This document shows, piece after piece, positions 11,555-22,920 of a stretch of 64,000 nt of DNA (position 1 is its first letter; every line of letters begins with the position of its first letter). The translations under genes and the position numbers were made by a program. Below the pieces are notes generated by a model. It was not told the DNA's origin and searched no databases. It saw only the letters and a list, made by a program, of their open reading frames with translations. Source of the DNA: Rattus norvegicus (taxonomy: Eukaryota > Chordata > Mammalia > Rodentia > Muridae); assembly GCF_036323735.1 (NCBI RefSeq), contig NC_086036.1, positions 18,518,064-18,582,063 of the forward strand, given 5' to 3'.

Positions 11555-11775
11555 TTGACCCAACCTTAATGTGATGGCTTTTGTTTTATCTTAGGTTTTT
11601 ATATTGTCTTGTTTTATCTCTTAGAAATCTATTCCTACCTATTTAGAAATTGAAAGGGAGTGGATCCAGTTGGAAGTGGAGTAGGGCAACCAAATAAGAG
11701 GAGGAGAGAGAAGAGGAACTTTTATCGGGATGTATTTTATGAGAAAAGAATCTATTTACAATAAATAGAAAATAT
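11555..11775 (+). mobile_element. Old LINE-1 3' UTR, right half
   Basis: Continuation of the element at 6,340-6,767. The text runs atgtgatggcttttgtttta, gaaagggagtggatccagtt, a purine-rich segment, then tttatgagaaaagaatctat and an AT-rich end. Joining the two halves restores the motif order of one 3' UTR. Confidence 0.7.
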
Positions 11776-12537
11776 AAAATTACTCACATTTGGAAATTTA
11801 TACTTTTCATTGTTTTCAAAAGTCACAGATTTGGGATTAACTCTGCCATGCTCAGGATGAATACATAAGTTGTTAGACTTGACCAGATGAGACATGAAAA
11901 CATTGTCAATTGACCCCTTCTCTTCTCATTCACCAAGTATCCATAATTTTCTATTCAGTTACCACATGGTAGACTCAATCCTGAGAAGCATTAAAGTCCC
12001 TGCTGGAACAACACTTATGTCCAAGTGGTTGAAGACATGCAATATAAAGAAAGTAAATTATCTTCACATCATGGGAAGAAAAATGAAGGGTCACGATAAT
12101 GGCTCAACCTGGGATGGTTGTGGAAGATGTTTCTGAAAATACTTCATAGAGAGAAAACTGAAAATATGGCAGCAAGAAGAAATAAAGCAGGCTAATCAAG
12201 TCATTTATAACAGGTCTGTTTGGGGTATTTAAAAAAGACAAAAATGGGGAAGCATCCAAATTAAAAGTTTGGAAGCAAGCAAAGCTGTCTGTTTTCTCAC
12301 ATGCCTTGAATATGTATATAGGAAATCACAAATACACCTAAAATAACCGCATGTAGAAAGGTCAAAGGAAGAAGGATCAAAATATAAAAAACAATTAAAT
12401 CTTTATGTAATCTCTTTAAAAATGTAAAAACATATGTTACAACATAATAAAACCATTAATCATAAAATGATAAACACATGGAATAAATACTTAACAAAAG
12501 AGTGAATGATGTAGCATAAAAGCTACTAAATGCTGTT
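11776..12537. other. Anonymous AT-rich DNA
   Basis: No gene or repeat recognised. The 80-residue frame at 11,894-12,136 has no recognisable family. Confidence 0.5.
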
Positions 12538-13201
12538 GAAAGAAGAACTCAAGATATGAGACTCCTGAGAGACAAATAACCCTATTAAAAATGGGGTACA
12601 GAGCTAAACTAAGAATTACCATCTGAGGAATATCAAATGGCTAAGAATTACCTAAAGAAATGTTCTGCATCCTTAGTCATCAGGGAAATGCAAATCAAAA
12701 CAGCCCTGAGATTCTACCTCACACCAGTCAGAAAGGCTAAGATCAAAAACTCAGGTGACAACAAATGCTGGCAAGAATGTGGAGAAAGAGGAATACTCCT
12801 CCATTTTTCTTGGGATTGCAATCAGGTACAATCACTCTGGAAATCAGTTTGGAAGTTCCTCAGAAAATTGGACATTGCACTAACTGCGGACCCTGGTATT
12901 CCTCTCCTGTACATATACCCAAAAGATGCTCCAAAATACAACAAAGATACATCCTGTACTATGTTAATAGAAGCTTTATTTGTAATAGCCAGAAGCTCAA
13001 AAGAATCCAGATTCCCTTCAATAGAGGAATGGATACAGAAAATGCAGTATATCTATACAATGGAGTACTAGTCAGCTATCAAAAAATTACTTCATGAAAT
13101 TCATAGGCAAATAGATTGAACTAGAAAATATCATCCTGAGTGAGGTAACACAATCACAGTAAAATGCACATGGAATGCATTCACTGATAAGTGGATACTA
13201 G
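12538..13201 (+). pseudogene. L1 ORF2 C-terminal domain remnant
   Basis: Open from 12,637 to 13,071 (144 codons), then frameshifted. Recognisable features are IREMQIKTALRF, the cysteine-containing part (NKCWQECGERG), LLHFSWDC, FLRKLDIAL, and EEWIQKMQYIYTMEY. Together these mark the extreme C-terminal region of L1 ORF2p. No endonuclease or RT domain is present, so it cannot be autonomous. Confidence 0.85.
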
Positions 13202-13386
13202 CCCCAAAGCTTGAACTAACCAAGATACAATCCACAGACCACATGAAGCACAAGAAGGAGGTCAAAGTGCAGATGCTTCACTCCTTCTTAAAATGGGAAA
13301 TATAATATTCAGAGGAGGGAATGTGGAAGCAAAGTTTGGAGCAGAGACTGAAGGAACGGCCATTCAGAGCCTGCCCCACATGTGGC

Positions 13387-13430
13387 ATATATATATATAT
13401 TGGGGCCTTGAGGCCATATATATATATATC
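13387..13430. repeat. AT-rich inverted repeat with GC hairpin centre
   Basis: Two (AT)n arms flank a centre reading ggccttgaggcc, in which ggcct and aggcc pair around tg. The other L1 copy at about 16,870 has only a short atatata here. The palindrome therefore arose within this copy. Confidence 0.8.
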
Positions 13431-13997
13431 TCCACCAAGACTAGATAAGATGGTAAGAAGTGTATGCTGACAGGAACCAGATATAGATGTCTCCTGAGAG
13501 ACACAACCATGGCATGACAAATACAGAGCTTAATGTTAGTAGCAAACCATTGAACTAAGTTCAGGGCCCACATTGGAGGAATTAGAGAAAGGATTGAAAG
13601 AGCTGAAGGGGCTTGCAACCCACTAAGAGCAAGAATGTCAATCTACCAGAGGTCCCAGGGACTAAACCACTACCCAAAGACTATACATGGACTGACACAT
13701 GGCTCCAACTGTATATGTAGCAGAGGATGGCCTTGTTGGGGACTAACGGAAGGAGAAGTCCTTGGTCCTGATAAGGTTAGACACCTCACTCTAGGAGAAT
13801 TTTGGTAGGGGTGGGAAGGGGTGGTGGATGGGGAACGGAGCACACTTACAGAAGAAGGGGAGGGGGGTGGGGGAGGGGGCTTATGTCCAGGAAACCAGGA
13901 AAGGGAATAACATTTGAAATGTTAATAAAAAATATCCAATAAAAAATGAACATTAAGGTATGTAACTTAAACATGAGTTTTGTAACCATATTGAATC

Positions 13998-16325
13998 AAG
14001 AAAGGCTACTTATTTGTTCGAGTTATTTTCATACCCAGACACTTGGGTGAAGTTGTTTATTAGGCTTAGTAGTTCTCTGGTGAAACTTTTTGGGTCACTT
14101 AAGTATACTATCATATCATCTGGAAATAGTGATATTTTGACTTCTTCCTTTCCATTTTGAATCCCTTTGACCTCCTTCTACTATCTGATTGCTCTGGCTA
14201 GGATTTCAAGTAGTATATTGAATGAGTAGGGAGAGAGTGGGCAGTCTTGTCTAGTTCATGATTTTAATGTGACTGCTTTAAGTTTCTCTCCATTTAATTT
14301 AATATTAGCTACTGGTTTGCTGTATATTGTTTTTACTATGTTTATGTATGGGCCTTGAATTCCTGCTCTTTCCAGGAATTTTTTATGAAGGGGTGTTGAA
14401 TTTTGTCAAATGCTTTCTCAGCATGTAATGAAATGATCATGTGTTTTTTTTTTCTTCGAGTTTGTTTATATAGTGGATTACTTTGATGGATTTCCACATA
14501 TTGAACCATCCATGCATCCCTGGGATGAAGCCTACTTGATCATGTTGGATGATTGTTTTGATGTGTTCTTGGATTGAGTTTTTGAGAATTTTATTGAGTA
14601 TTTTTGCATCAAAATTCATAAGGAATTTGGTCTGAAGTGCTCTTTCTTTGTTGCTGCTTTGTGTGGTTTAGGTATAAGAGTAATTGTGGCTTCATAGAAA
14701 GAATTAGGTAGTGCTCTGTCTGTCTCTATTTCGTGGAATACAGTTTAGAAAGTACTGGTATGAGCTCTTCTAGGAAGATCTGATAGAACTCTGCACTAAA
14801 CCCATATGGTCCTGGGTTCTTTTTGGTTGGAAGACTTTTAATAACAGCTTCTATTTCTTTTGGAGGCATGGGTGATTTAGAAGGTTTATCTGTTCCTGAT
14901 TTAAATTTAGTACCTGGTATTTGTTTAGAAAATTGTTCATTTCCTCCAGATTTTCCACTTTGGTTGAATACAGCATTTTGTAGTAGGATCTGATGATTTT
15001 TTTTCTTTTTCTTTTTTTCGGAGCTGGGGACCGAACCCAGGGCCTTGCGCTTGCTAGGCAAGTGCTCTATCACTGAGCTAAATCCCCAATCCCTGATGAT
15101 TTTTTGAATTTCCTCAGATTCTATTGTTATGTCTCCCATTTCATTTCTAATTTTGTTAATTTGGATATACTCTCTGTGCCCTATGGTTAGTCTGGCTAAG
15201 GGCTTCTCTCTCTTGAAGATTATCTCAAGAACCAGCTCCTAGTTTTGTTGATTCTTTGTATAGTCCTTTTTATTTCTACTTGGTTGATTTCAGCCCTGAG
15301 TTTGATTGTTTCCTGCCTTCTACGTCTGTTGGGTGTATTTGCATCTTTTTGTTCTAGAACTTTTAGGTGTGCTGTCAAACTGCTGATATATGCTCTCTCC
15401 TGTTTCTTTTTGGAGGCACTCAGAGCTATGAGTTTTCCTCTTAGCATTGTTTGCATTATGTCCCATAAGTTTGGGTAAGGGGTGCCTTCATTTTCATTAA
15501 ATTCTAAAAAGCCTTTAATTTCTTTCTTGACCAAATTATCATTGAGTAGACCATTGTTCAACTTCCATGTATATGTGGGCTTTCTGTCATTTTTGTTGTT
15601 ATTGAAGACCAGACTTAGTCTGTGGTGATCTGATAGGATGTACTAGCTAATTTCTATCTTTCTGTATCTGTTGCGGCCTGTTTTGTGGCCAATTTATATG
15701 GTCAATTTTGGAGATGGTACCATGAGGTGTTGAGAAGAAGGTATATCCTTTTGATTTAGGATGAAATGTCCTATAAATATCTGTGAAGTCCATTTGGTTT
15801 ATAACTTCTGTTAGTTTCTCTGTGTCTCTATTTTATTTCTGTTTCCACAATCTATCTATTGATGAGAGTGGGGTGTTGAAATTTCCTACTATTATTGTGT
15901 GAGGTGTAATGTGTGATTTGCATTTTAGTAAGGTTTCTTATATGAATGTAGTTGCCCTTGCATTTGAAACATAAATATTTAGGATTGAGGGTTCATCTTG
16001 GTGTATTTTTCCTTTGATGAATATGAAGTATTCTTATCTTTTTTGATGACTTTTGGTTGGAAGTCAATTTTATTCGATATTAGAATGGCTACTCCAGTTT
16101 ATTTCTTCAGAAGATTTGCTTGGAAAGTTATTTTCCTGCCTTTTACTTTGAGTTAGTGTCTGTCATTGTTTCTGAGGTGTGTTTCCGGTATGCAGCAAAA
16201 TGTGGGGTCCTCTATATGTATTCAGTCTATTAGTCTATGTCTTTTTATTGGGGAATTGATGTTAAGAGATATTAAGGAATAATGATTGTTGCTTCCTGTT
16301 ATTTTCATTGTTAGAAGTGGAATTA
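13998..16325 (-). pseudogene. L1 ORF2 remnant (endonuclease and reverse transcriptase)
   Basis: Segments in N-to-C order: endonuclease region (about 16,325-15,560); linker, open at 15,220-15,561; the [14 protein letters not shown] and FSAEFYQIF block before RT at 14,726-15,139; and RT motifs with [11 protein letters not shown] at 14,437-14,619. The active-site box reads FPDDMIV near 14,107-14,127, so both aspartates remain but alanine is replaced by proline. Stops and frameshifts, the ID insertion and the missing C-terminus make it non-functional. Confidence 0.8.
15019..15092 (-). mobile_element. ID SINE (BC1/tRNA-Ala-derived) with target duplication
   Basis: Sense on the minus strand: the element starts gggattggggatttagctca, has an A-box-like tagctcagtgatagagc and a B box gggttcggtcc (15,028-15,038 on the plus strand), and ends cagctccg followed by an A-rich tail (T-rich at 15,005-15,018). 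It is flanked by ctgatgatttttt at 14,990-15,002 and 15,093-15,105. ID elements are RNA polymerase III-transcribed SINEs especially abundant in rat. The close match to consensus indicates recent insertion. Confidence 0.95.
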
Positions 16326-16344
16326 TGTTTTTCTGTCTCTCTTT

Positions 16345-17981
16345 TGGTTTGTTGCAAGGAGATTACTTTCTTTGTTTTTCTAGGGTGTAGTTTTACACCT
16401 TTAGTTGGAGTTTTCCATCTACTATCCTTTGTAGGTCTGGAATGATAGTGTGTAAATTTTGTTTTGTCATGGAATATCTTGATTTATCCATCTATTTTAA
16501 TTGAAAGTTTTGATGGATATAGTAGCATGGGCTGGCATTTTTGTTCTCTTTGTTCTGTATAACATCTGTCCAGGATCTTCTGGCTTTCATAGTCTCTGAA
16601 CTAGAAAAATATCATCCAGAGTAAGGGAATCCAATCACAGAAAAACACACTTGGTATGCACTCATTGATAAGTGGGTATTAGCCCCAAATCTCGAATTAC
16701 CCAAGATGCAATCCACACACCACAGGAAACTCCAGAAGAAGGATGACCAAAATGCAGATGTTCCCACTCCTTCTTAAAAGGGGGGAAAATATCCATAGAA
16801 GGAGATATGGAAACAAAGTTTAGAGCAGCAACTGAAGGAATGGCCATTCAGAGTCTGCCCCACATGTGGCCCATATATATACAGTCACCAAAACTAGATA
16901 AGATTGATGAATCAAAAAAATACATGATTAAAGGGAGTGGATATAGATCGCTCATGAGAGATACATCAACAGCATGTCCAATACAGGGGTCAATGCTAGC
17001 AGCAAAACACTGAACTGAGAAGAGGATCAATTTTGGGGGAATTAGAGGAAGGATTGAAAGAGTTGAAGGAGCTTGCAACTCCATAAGAACAACAATACCA
17101 ACCAACCAGAGCTTCCAGGGACTAAACCACTACAAAAAGTCTATACATGGACTGACCCAGGGCTCCAACTGCATATGTAGCAGAGAATAGCCTTGTTTGG
17201 GCACCAGTGGAAGGGGAACCCTGCCAAGGTTAGACCCCCAGTACAAGGGAATACGGGGGGGGGGGAGTAAGGAAGGCGGATGGGGCAATATCTGTGTGGG
17301 GGAGGGGCAAGGGATGGGGGTTTATGAACAGGAAACTGGGAAAGGGAATAACATTTGAAATGTAAGTGAAGAAATATATCTACAAAAATAATTAATAATA
17401 AAGAAAAAGAAGTCTGGTTTAATTCTGATATGTCTGCCTTTATATGTTACCTAACCTATTTCCCTTACCGCTTTTAATATTCTTTCTTTGATTTGTGCAC
17501 TTGGTGGTTTGACTATTACATGATGGGAGGAATTTCTTTTCTGGTCCCATCTATTTGGAGTTCTGTAGGCTTCTTGTATGTTTATGGTAATCTCTTTCTT
17601 TAGGTTAGGGAAGTTTTCTTCTATAATTTTGTTGAAGGTATTTACTGTTCCTTTAATTTGGGAATATTTGCTCTCTTCTATACCTATTATCCTTAGGCTT
17701 GATCTTCTCATTGTGTCCTGGATTTTGCTGGATGTTTTGGGCTAGGGGCCTTTTGCATTTTTCAATATCTTTGATGGTTGTGTACATGTTTTGTATGGTA
17801 TCTTCTGCCCCTGAGATTCTCTCTTCTAGCTCCTCTATTTTGTTGGTGATGTTTGCATCTATGACTCCTGGTCTCTTCCCTAGGTTTTCTTTCTCCAAGG
17901 TTGTCTCCCTTTGTGCTTTTTTTTATTGTTTCTATTTACACTTTAAAATTCTGGGTGATTTTGTGTAATTCCTTACCTCAT
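16345..17981 (-). pseudogene. L1 ORF1 remnant, interrupted by nested L1
   Basis: ORF1 encodes the trimeric RNA-binding chaperone of the L1 RNP. Two overlapping open pieces remain. The coiled-coil portion is at 17,653-17,898 (ITNKIEELEERISGAED). The RRM-like portion is at 17,451-17,711 (LRIIGIEE, NIQEAYRTPNRWDQKRNSS). They are in different frames, so at least one frameshift lies between them. The C-terminal part continues left of the nested L1, about 16,345-16,598. Confidence 0.8.
16598..17408 (+). mobile_element. LINE-1 3' end (last ORF2 codons plus 3' UTR), nested
   Basis: Starts gaactagaaaaatatcatcc (near the ORF2 end), continues gataagtgggtattagcccc and the typical 3' UTR, with a poly-G run at about 17,257-17,267, and ends aacatttgaaatgtaagtga plus an A-rich tail (to about 17,408). 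The minus-strand host L1 reads catagtctctg before it and aagaagtctggt after it, and these are adjacent in the related copy near 60,920. No duplication is visible; about two target bases seem lost. Confidence 0.85.
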
Positions 17982-17994
17982 TTGTTACTGGTAC

Positions 17995-18445
17995 ATAGAT
18001 AAGATACTGTTTTAATAAGTTGACTGTGTACCCTGAAATTTCAATGAATCTGAATTAATTTCTAAAATTTTATTTTGGAATTTTTTAAATCACTTATGCT
18101 TGATATCATATTACCTGAAAATGGGAATAAAGTGATTTTATCTTTTCCTATTTGTTGAATGTTGACTTCTTTCAATTGTCTTACTTTATCTAGGGCTATA
18201 AAAAGTATATTTTCAAAAATGAATGAGGATAGAAGAAAACCCTGTGTCATTTTTTTTTGTTTTAGTGGTATAGCTTTAAGTTTTTCTACATTTAATGTAC
18301 TGATGGCTGGGTTGTTGCTATGTATATAGACTTTATTTTGTTGAAGTGTATTCCTCCCCATTCTATTTTCTCTAGTACTTTCTTATGAATACACATTGAA
18401 ATTTATCAAAGACTTTCCTTCAGCTATTTGCACGATTTTATTATT
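17995..18445 (-). mobile_element. Ancient LINE-1 ORF2 fragment (RT region)
   Basis: The minus-strand reading has NVEKLKAIPLK, a degenerate equivalent of the RT segment before the catalytic box, LDKVRQLKEVNIQQIGKDKI, and a damaged catalytic area (FPFSGNMISSI instead of FADDMI). Much more diverged than the neighbouring L1 copies, so an older and independent insertion. The right end near 18,445 merges into AT-rich DNA. Confidence 0.65.
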
Positions 18446-18466
18446 TTATATGGTTATTTAAATACT

Positions 18467-18535
18467 ATGTATATATATATATGTAAATATGATTGAAATG
18501 AAGTAATATAACACACACATGCACGCACACACATA
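18467..18535. repeat. TA-rich and CA-rich simple sequence
   Basis: Short (TA)n at about 18,470-18,483 and interrupted CA/GCACAC run at about 18,512-18,533. Confidence 0.8.
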
Positions 18536-19519
18536 AATGAAGTGGAGTCACACTACATAATGATAATACTGTTACTTTTGGTCAATGCATGTGTATCTGT
18601 AAAAAGTAAGAAAGTCTATGTCTGATATCTGTGGCAGTAAGATGATGATTGACAGTTGGTTTCAACAAACCATGTGCTATGGATTCCAACACCTTACCTC
18701 TCCAACCTCATTCCCTATGACACAAGAGGTAGTGCCCATCTAATTGGGCATTTGCAAATATAAAATAGGAATGACATTTTTTAATCCTTTTGAAAATTAC
18801 ATGACATTATATATGAAAAGTGATTTGAACAATGTCTAATATATCATGATTTATAAATATTTTTAAATCATTTTTCATTATATTGCTGTCTCCAAGAATA
18901 ATAGTTAAGAGCCATAAATGTGAACCAAAAGGTAGTGTATTTACTCCCACCTTGAGTCTTTTATCCTTAAAACCTGAAAACATTGAAAAGAGGGCTTGTA
19001 CATGTGTTTTAACTATGTTTCTATCTATTACAGCATTTGTCAATAAATGCCGGGAATCTATAATATTTAAGTAATTTTAGAAAGAGGTGTTATGGGTCAA
19101 TGTACTGCTATCCTGTCCTCCTGGTAGCCATATTGTGGTAGATGGGATTTGTTCTTTCAGTAAAGGCCTGAAATTATGCCTTTTGGCTCCAAAAACATGA
19201 AAGTAAAATTTTTCACACAATCATTTATTAAAAATGTGAAATTATTAATAATAAACTAAATCAATTTTCACATAGATTCCGTCCATGCATTATGAGCTAA
19301 AGTTTTCTAAAGATGTTGAGGAGGATCCAGGGAAGAAATCATTCTCAGTATGTCAGCTTGGTCCCATCAGCCATACATGTGCATTCTTTTATATACATGA
19401 ATATATAACCATTAGCAATATTAATAAAATATAGTGTGATTATAAGAAGCATTAGTAACCAGATTGGTGAGAATATTATTTTTAGAACAAAAGGCGTCAT
19501 TACTTTTGATTTCCACTGG
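18536..19519. other. Anonymous AT-rich DNA
   Basis: No gene or repeat recognised; the short frames at 18,807-19,074 lie on both strands and lack features. Confidence 0.45.
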
Positions 19520-19900
19520 TGTCTTAGTCATTGTTTCTATTGCTTCAAGGTAACACTATGGCACAAAAGCAAGTTGTGGAGAAAAGGGTTTATTGTGCTT
19601 ACGCCTACAAATCATAGTCCATTGTTGGGGAATTTCAGAACAGGAACTCAAGAAGCAGGAATAGAACCTGGAGATAGAGTGTGATGCAGAGTCCATAAAG
19701 AGGGGTGTTCACTGATTTACTTCCCACTGCCTGCTTAGCCAGGACCAGACCAAAGATGGCAGCCTACACAATCGCTGTGCTCTCTCCCATTGATAAATAA
19801 TAAATCGCCTTACAGCTGTATCTCATGGAGATATTTTGTCAACTCAGACTCTGTCCTTTCTGCTGACTCTAACTTGTATCAAGTTGACACAAAACAAACA
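19520..19900 (-). repeat. Rodent LTR-like repeat (near full length)
   Basis: Sense is on the minus strand. Its start tgttttgtgtcaacttgata is near 19,880-19,900 and its end is gactaagaca at 19,520-19,529. On the plus strand it shows aagcaagttgtggagaaaag, cagaacaggaactcaagaag and aagttgacacaaaaca. The ends TG...CA and an AATAAA-like site in related copies suggest an LTR-type element. I do not assign a family name. Related copies: 23,255 (plus), 52,185 (plus) and a fragment at 1,870. Confidence 0.65.
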
Positions 19901-20479
19901 AAACAAGCTAACAAAAGGCAGGCATTACAATTGGCTAGGCTAAAAACAGCCTTCGACTATTGAGATATGATCGTGGGCATTCAGTTAAAGTTGAAGAAAT
20001 GAAAACTTTGAAAGGCGTGACATGATGGGCATATATTATCCTTTACTAATCCATTTCCAATCAAATATTAGAATCTAAAATGCATGTTGTTCAGTATTTA
20101 ATAACCACCACAAAGGAAGAGACAAAGGAGAAGAGGGAAGGAGAGGAGAAAAAGGAAGAAATAGGAAATCTAGAGATAAGAGACAGTAAGGATAGAGCCA
20201 GGAAAGACAGACAGACAAAGAGAATATAAAAAGATGTGGGTACAATGGAGAGAAAGCACATCAAACATTTTGAGGTTGTTTGTCCATCATAAGTAAGGGA
20301 ATGAACAACCAACTTTCCAGCACTCTCTGGAAACTAGCAGGAAACATAGGAAATTTAAGAAAAATCTAAAAAGCATTTGAACATCAAAAGGAGTTCCCAG
20401 GGCTCACTTTGGAGTCTTAGTGCTTTAGTTTGTTTCCGGGTTACCGTGGTGTCTCCAATTTATCTCCTTTATACTTTTA
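19901..20479. other. Anonymous DNA with a purine-rich tract
   Basis: A GA-rich stretch spans about 20,105-20,240 (aaggaagagacaaaggagaa...). Otherwise nothing recognised. Confidence 0.5.
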
Positions 20480-21270
20480 TACATCCATAATGTTTGTCCT
20501 TCACTCTGCTCACACTAGGATGTGGTTAATTATGTCCTACCTCCTGTTTATTTGTATTGGGTTATTTCCCTCCTTAATTTGCCTTCCCTAGACACTCTGG
20601 GTTTCCACTAAAGCATTTTTGATTCTTCCCTGCTCCCTGTCTCCACTAGGGTATCCCTACCCCACCCACCCTGCCAGACCTCTAACTTCCCTGGGGCCTT
20701 CACTCAATTAAGGCTTAGGTGCATCTCCTCTGACTGAACCCAGACTCAAGATTCCTCTGCTGTATATGTGTTTGGGGCCTCATATCAACTGGTGTATGCT
20801 GCCTGGTTGGTGATCCATTGTCTTAAAGATCTTAGGGGGTACAAGTTAATTGACCCCTAATTCAATCACAGGGGTTAGCAGCTTCTGTTGATTGGTTGGT
20901 GCAAATATCTGCATCTGACTCTTTCAGCTGCTTATTGGGTCTTTTGGAGGGCAGTCATGATAAGTATTTATTTGTGAGCACTCCATAGCCTTAGCAATGG
21001 TGCCAGGCCTTGGGGTCTCCCTTTGAACTAGATTCCATTTTTAGCCTGTCCCAGGACCTTCTTTTCCTCAGCCCCTTCTCCATTTCCATCCCTGCAGTTC
21101 TTTCAAACATGAAGAATTATGGGGAAAAGTTTTGAGTGTGGGATAGCAACCTTAACCCTCTCTTAATGCCTTGTCTTTCTGCTGGAGGTGGGCTTTACAA
21201 GTTCCCTCTTCCCACTGTAAGGCATTTCAGCTAGGGTCCCCCCATTTAGTTCTGAGTGTCTGTCACGACC
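20480..21270 (-). mobile_element. LINE-1 3' UTR fragment (older Lx/F-type)
   Basis: On the plus strand it reads, in order, gatcttagggggtacaagtt, ggagggcagtcatgataagt, gtgccaggccttggggtctc, ctttctgctggaggtgggct and ttcagctagggtccccccat. This is the reverse complement of a rodent L1 3' UTR type different from the young copies. No ORF2 is attached. Confidence 0.65.
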
Positions 21271-22019
21271 CAGGTCTGTCCAATAAAGCATTTTAATGCC
21301 GGCTCTCTTCCTCTCCATCATTGCCTTTACTGGTAGGCCTGGAGGTGTGCTCTTAGAGTAGAGCAGCAGTGAAAATCACTAGACTCAAAACTTACCTCTT
21401 GCTAGTACTCTTCTAAGCGAGGAAGAGATGTAAGATCCTGTCAGCCCTCAGGGCAAGTCTTCCCTAATTATAGTTGTATTTCTGTGCAAATATAGCCTTG
21501 GAAGATTGAGGCTATGGTTGGCTCAGGGAACAGTTAACAGCTTGTTTCATAAGGAAAATGACTTTTCAAAATGTGGCATCAAAAACTATGCTGTCCTGGC
21601 TTACCTTGAAAAAAGAGAGAGGGCATCTATTAAAAACGATATTATAGACAAAATATCACAAACAGGAAGCAATCACTACTAGAAATGTCTCTTTCTCAAA
21701 CCTTGGTCTTGCTGTGGATAGGTAGACTGTTGGGGAGAAGAAGTTGAATTTCTGTTCAACGGGACCTTAGCATGGAACAGATACAATAAAGCAAGTGCTT
21801 TGACTTTTCCTATTTAGTTTTTCTCATTCTTCTTTTAATCCTTATTCTTACGTACACTAAAGTGGATTGAAATATGATATTATTAACTCTCATATTTTCT
21901 TGTGTTATCTCTAGCCTTCCAAGTTGTCATTTACAAAGCACTTTATATCTGGTTTATAATTTTCTATAGTAAAAATTGAGCTTATTTCCTTCCTTCCTTT
22001 TTGCCTTCCTTTCTCTTCA
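21271..22019. other. Anonymous DNA
   Basis: Nothing recognised. Confidence 0.45.
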
Positions 22020-22112
22020 TTGTTTCCCGTTTGAAAATTTTATTGCTTACATTTATGTGCATGGGTGTGTGTGTTTGTGTGTATGAATGTATCATGCCAT
22101 ATTCTACAACTA

Positions 22113-22185
<73 letters not shown>

Positions 22186-22340
22186 TTGTGTGTGTGTGTG
22201 TGTGGGGGGGTGTGGTGTGTGCGTGTGTGTGTGTGCGTGCACCATGCTATAAGTATGGAGATCAGAAAACAGACATGGGTTCCCTCTTATTGAGTGAGTC
22301 TTAAGTCTATGGTATGCATGTGTGCCATACTCCTTTGATA
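22020..22340 (-). repeat. Degenerate B3-type SINE expanded by microsatellites
   Basis: The 3' half reads caccatgctataagtatgga gatcagaaaa on the plus strand, as in reverse-complement B3 SINEs (catgtggagatcagaggaca). It contains the compound (TC)n(AC)n(TG)n repeat described separately. Confidence 0.45.
22117..22240. repeat. Compound (TC)n(AC)n(TG)n microsatellite
   Basis: (TC)19 at 22,117-22,154, then (AC)n to about 22,182, a short spacer, then TG/GGG-rich repeat to about 22,240. The AC and TG blocks are complementary and could fold back. Three overlapping repetitive frames here are not genes. Confidence 0.95.
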
Positions 22341-22454
22341 TAGTTCATAGGAAACAAAGCTAAAGAAAATACCAAAACTGTAGGCTTAAGTATTTGTGAC
22401 TATGTTAATTTTTAAAATTAACACTGTGGGATTCTTGTTTTCATTTCGAAACTT

Positions 22455-22920
22455 CAAAATTAAATAACATTCCCCTGTTGGATCTCTGTTACTATGATAA
22501 AATATTCTTGAAAAATCAATTGATAAGAGAGGTTTCTTAGGATGCATGATTTCAAAAGTCACAATCTAAGCTTTTGACCTGTGGCAAGGCAAAGCCACCT
22601 CCTGGCTGAGACAAAGTATTCACCTCCTGATGGCTAGGAAGGACAGAGTTGGGGATGGGAAGAAAAGAAGGTTAAAAAAAGAAAGGAACAGAAGGGAAGG
22701 AGAAAGAATACTGATACTGACCAGATTAGTTCTCAAGGAATGCTCCTGAAGACTGAACCAAGAAATCCAATAAGGTTCTATCCCATACAGTGTGCACATA
22801 CCCCAAATATCTACTCAGCTGTGAATTGTTTGTTCATCAATCTACAGCTGCAAATATAACTCTCATGACCCCATCATCACATAACCCTACTGGACTGGTA
22901 AACAAAGCTTTAGTGTATGA
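22455..22920 (-). repeat. Possible rodent dispersed repeat, degenerate
   Basis: ctgttactatgataaaatat, the purine-rich segment near 22,640-22,710 and ataactctcatgaccccatc are reminiscent of reverse-complemented rodent LTR-like repeats. The match is weak and the boundaries are guesses. Confidence 0.3.

Larger units (their letters stand above)
12538..13947 (+). mobile_element. LINE-1, 5'-truncated (ORF2 C-terminus plus 3' UTR)
   Basis: Sense-strand L1. It starts inside ORF2 (agagacaaataaccctatta), reads through the ORF2 stop at 13,199-13,201, then the 3' UTR with its G-rich run (13,800-13,880), and ends gttaataaaaaatatccaat with a short A-rich tail. An AT-rich palindromic insertion lies at 13,387-13,430 in the 3' UTR. 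No target duplication was found. Confidence 0.85.
13998..17981 (-). mobile_element. LINE-1, 3'-truncated, carrying an ID SINE and another L1
   Basis: Minus-strand L1 running from the middle of ORF2 (RT, left) through the endonuclease (about 15,560-16,325) into ORF1 (right, to about 17,980). Its own 3' UTR and ORF2 C-terminus are missing at the left edge. An ID SINE is inserted at 15,019-15,092 and a plus-strand L1 3' piece at 16,598-17,408. L1 text resumes after each. The 5' UTR is absent. Confidence 0.8.

Noticed and set aside
15019..15092. A functional tRNA or BC1 RNA gene
   Set aside because: Flanking target duplication, A-rich tail and position inside a dead L1 show an inserted SINE copy. 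It lacks BC1's unique 3' region.
12538..17981. Twin-priming origin for the plus-strand L1 at 12.5 kb and the minus-strand L1 at 14.0 kb
   Set aside because: The order is wrong: the sense 3' part lies before, not after, the inverted 5' part. They are better explained as separate elements.
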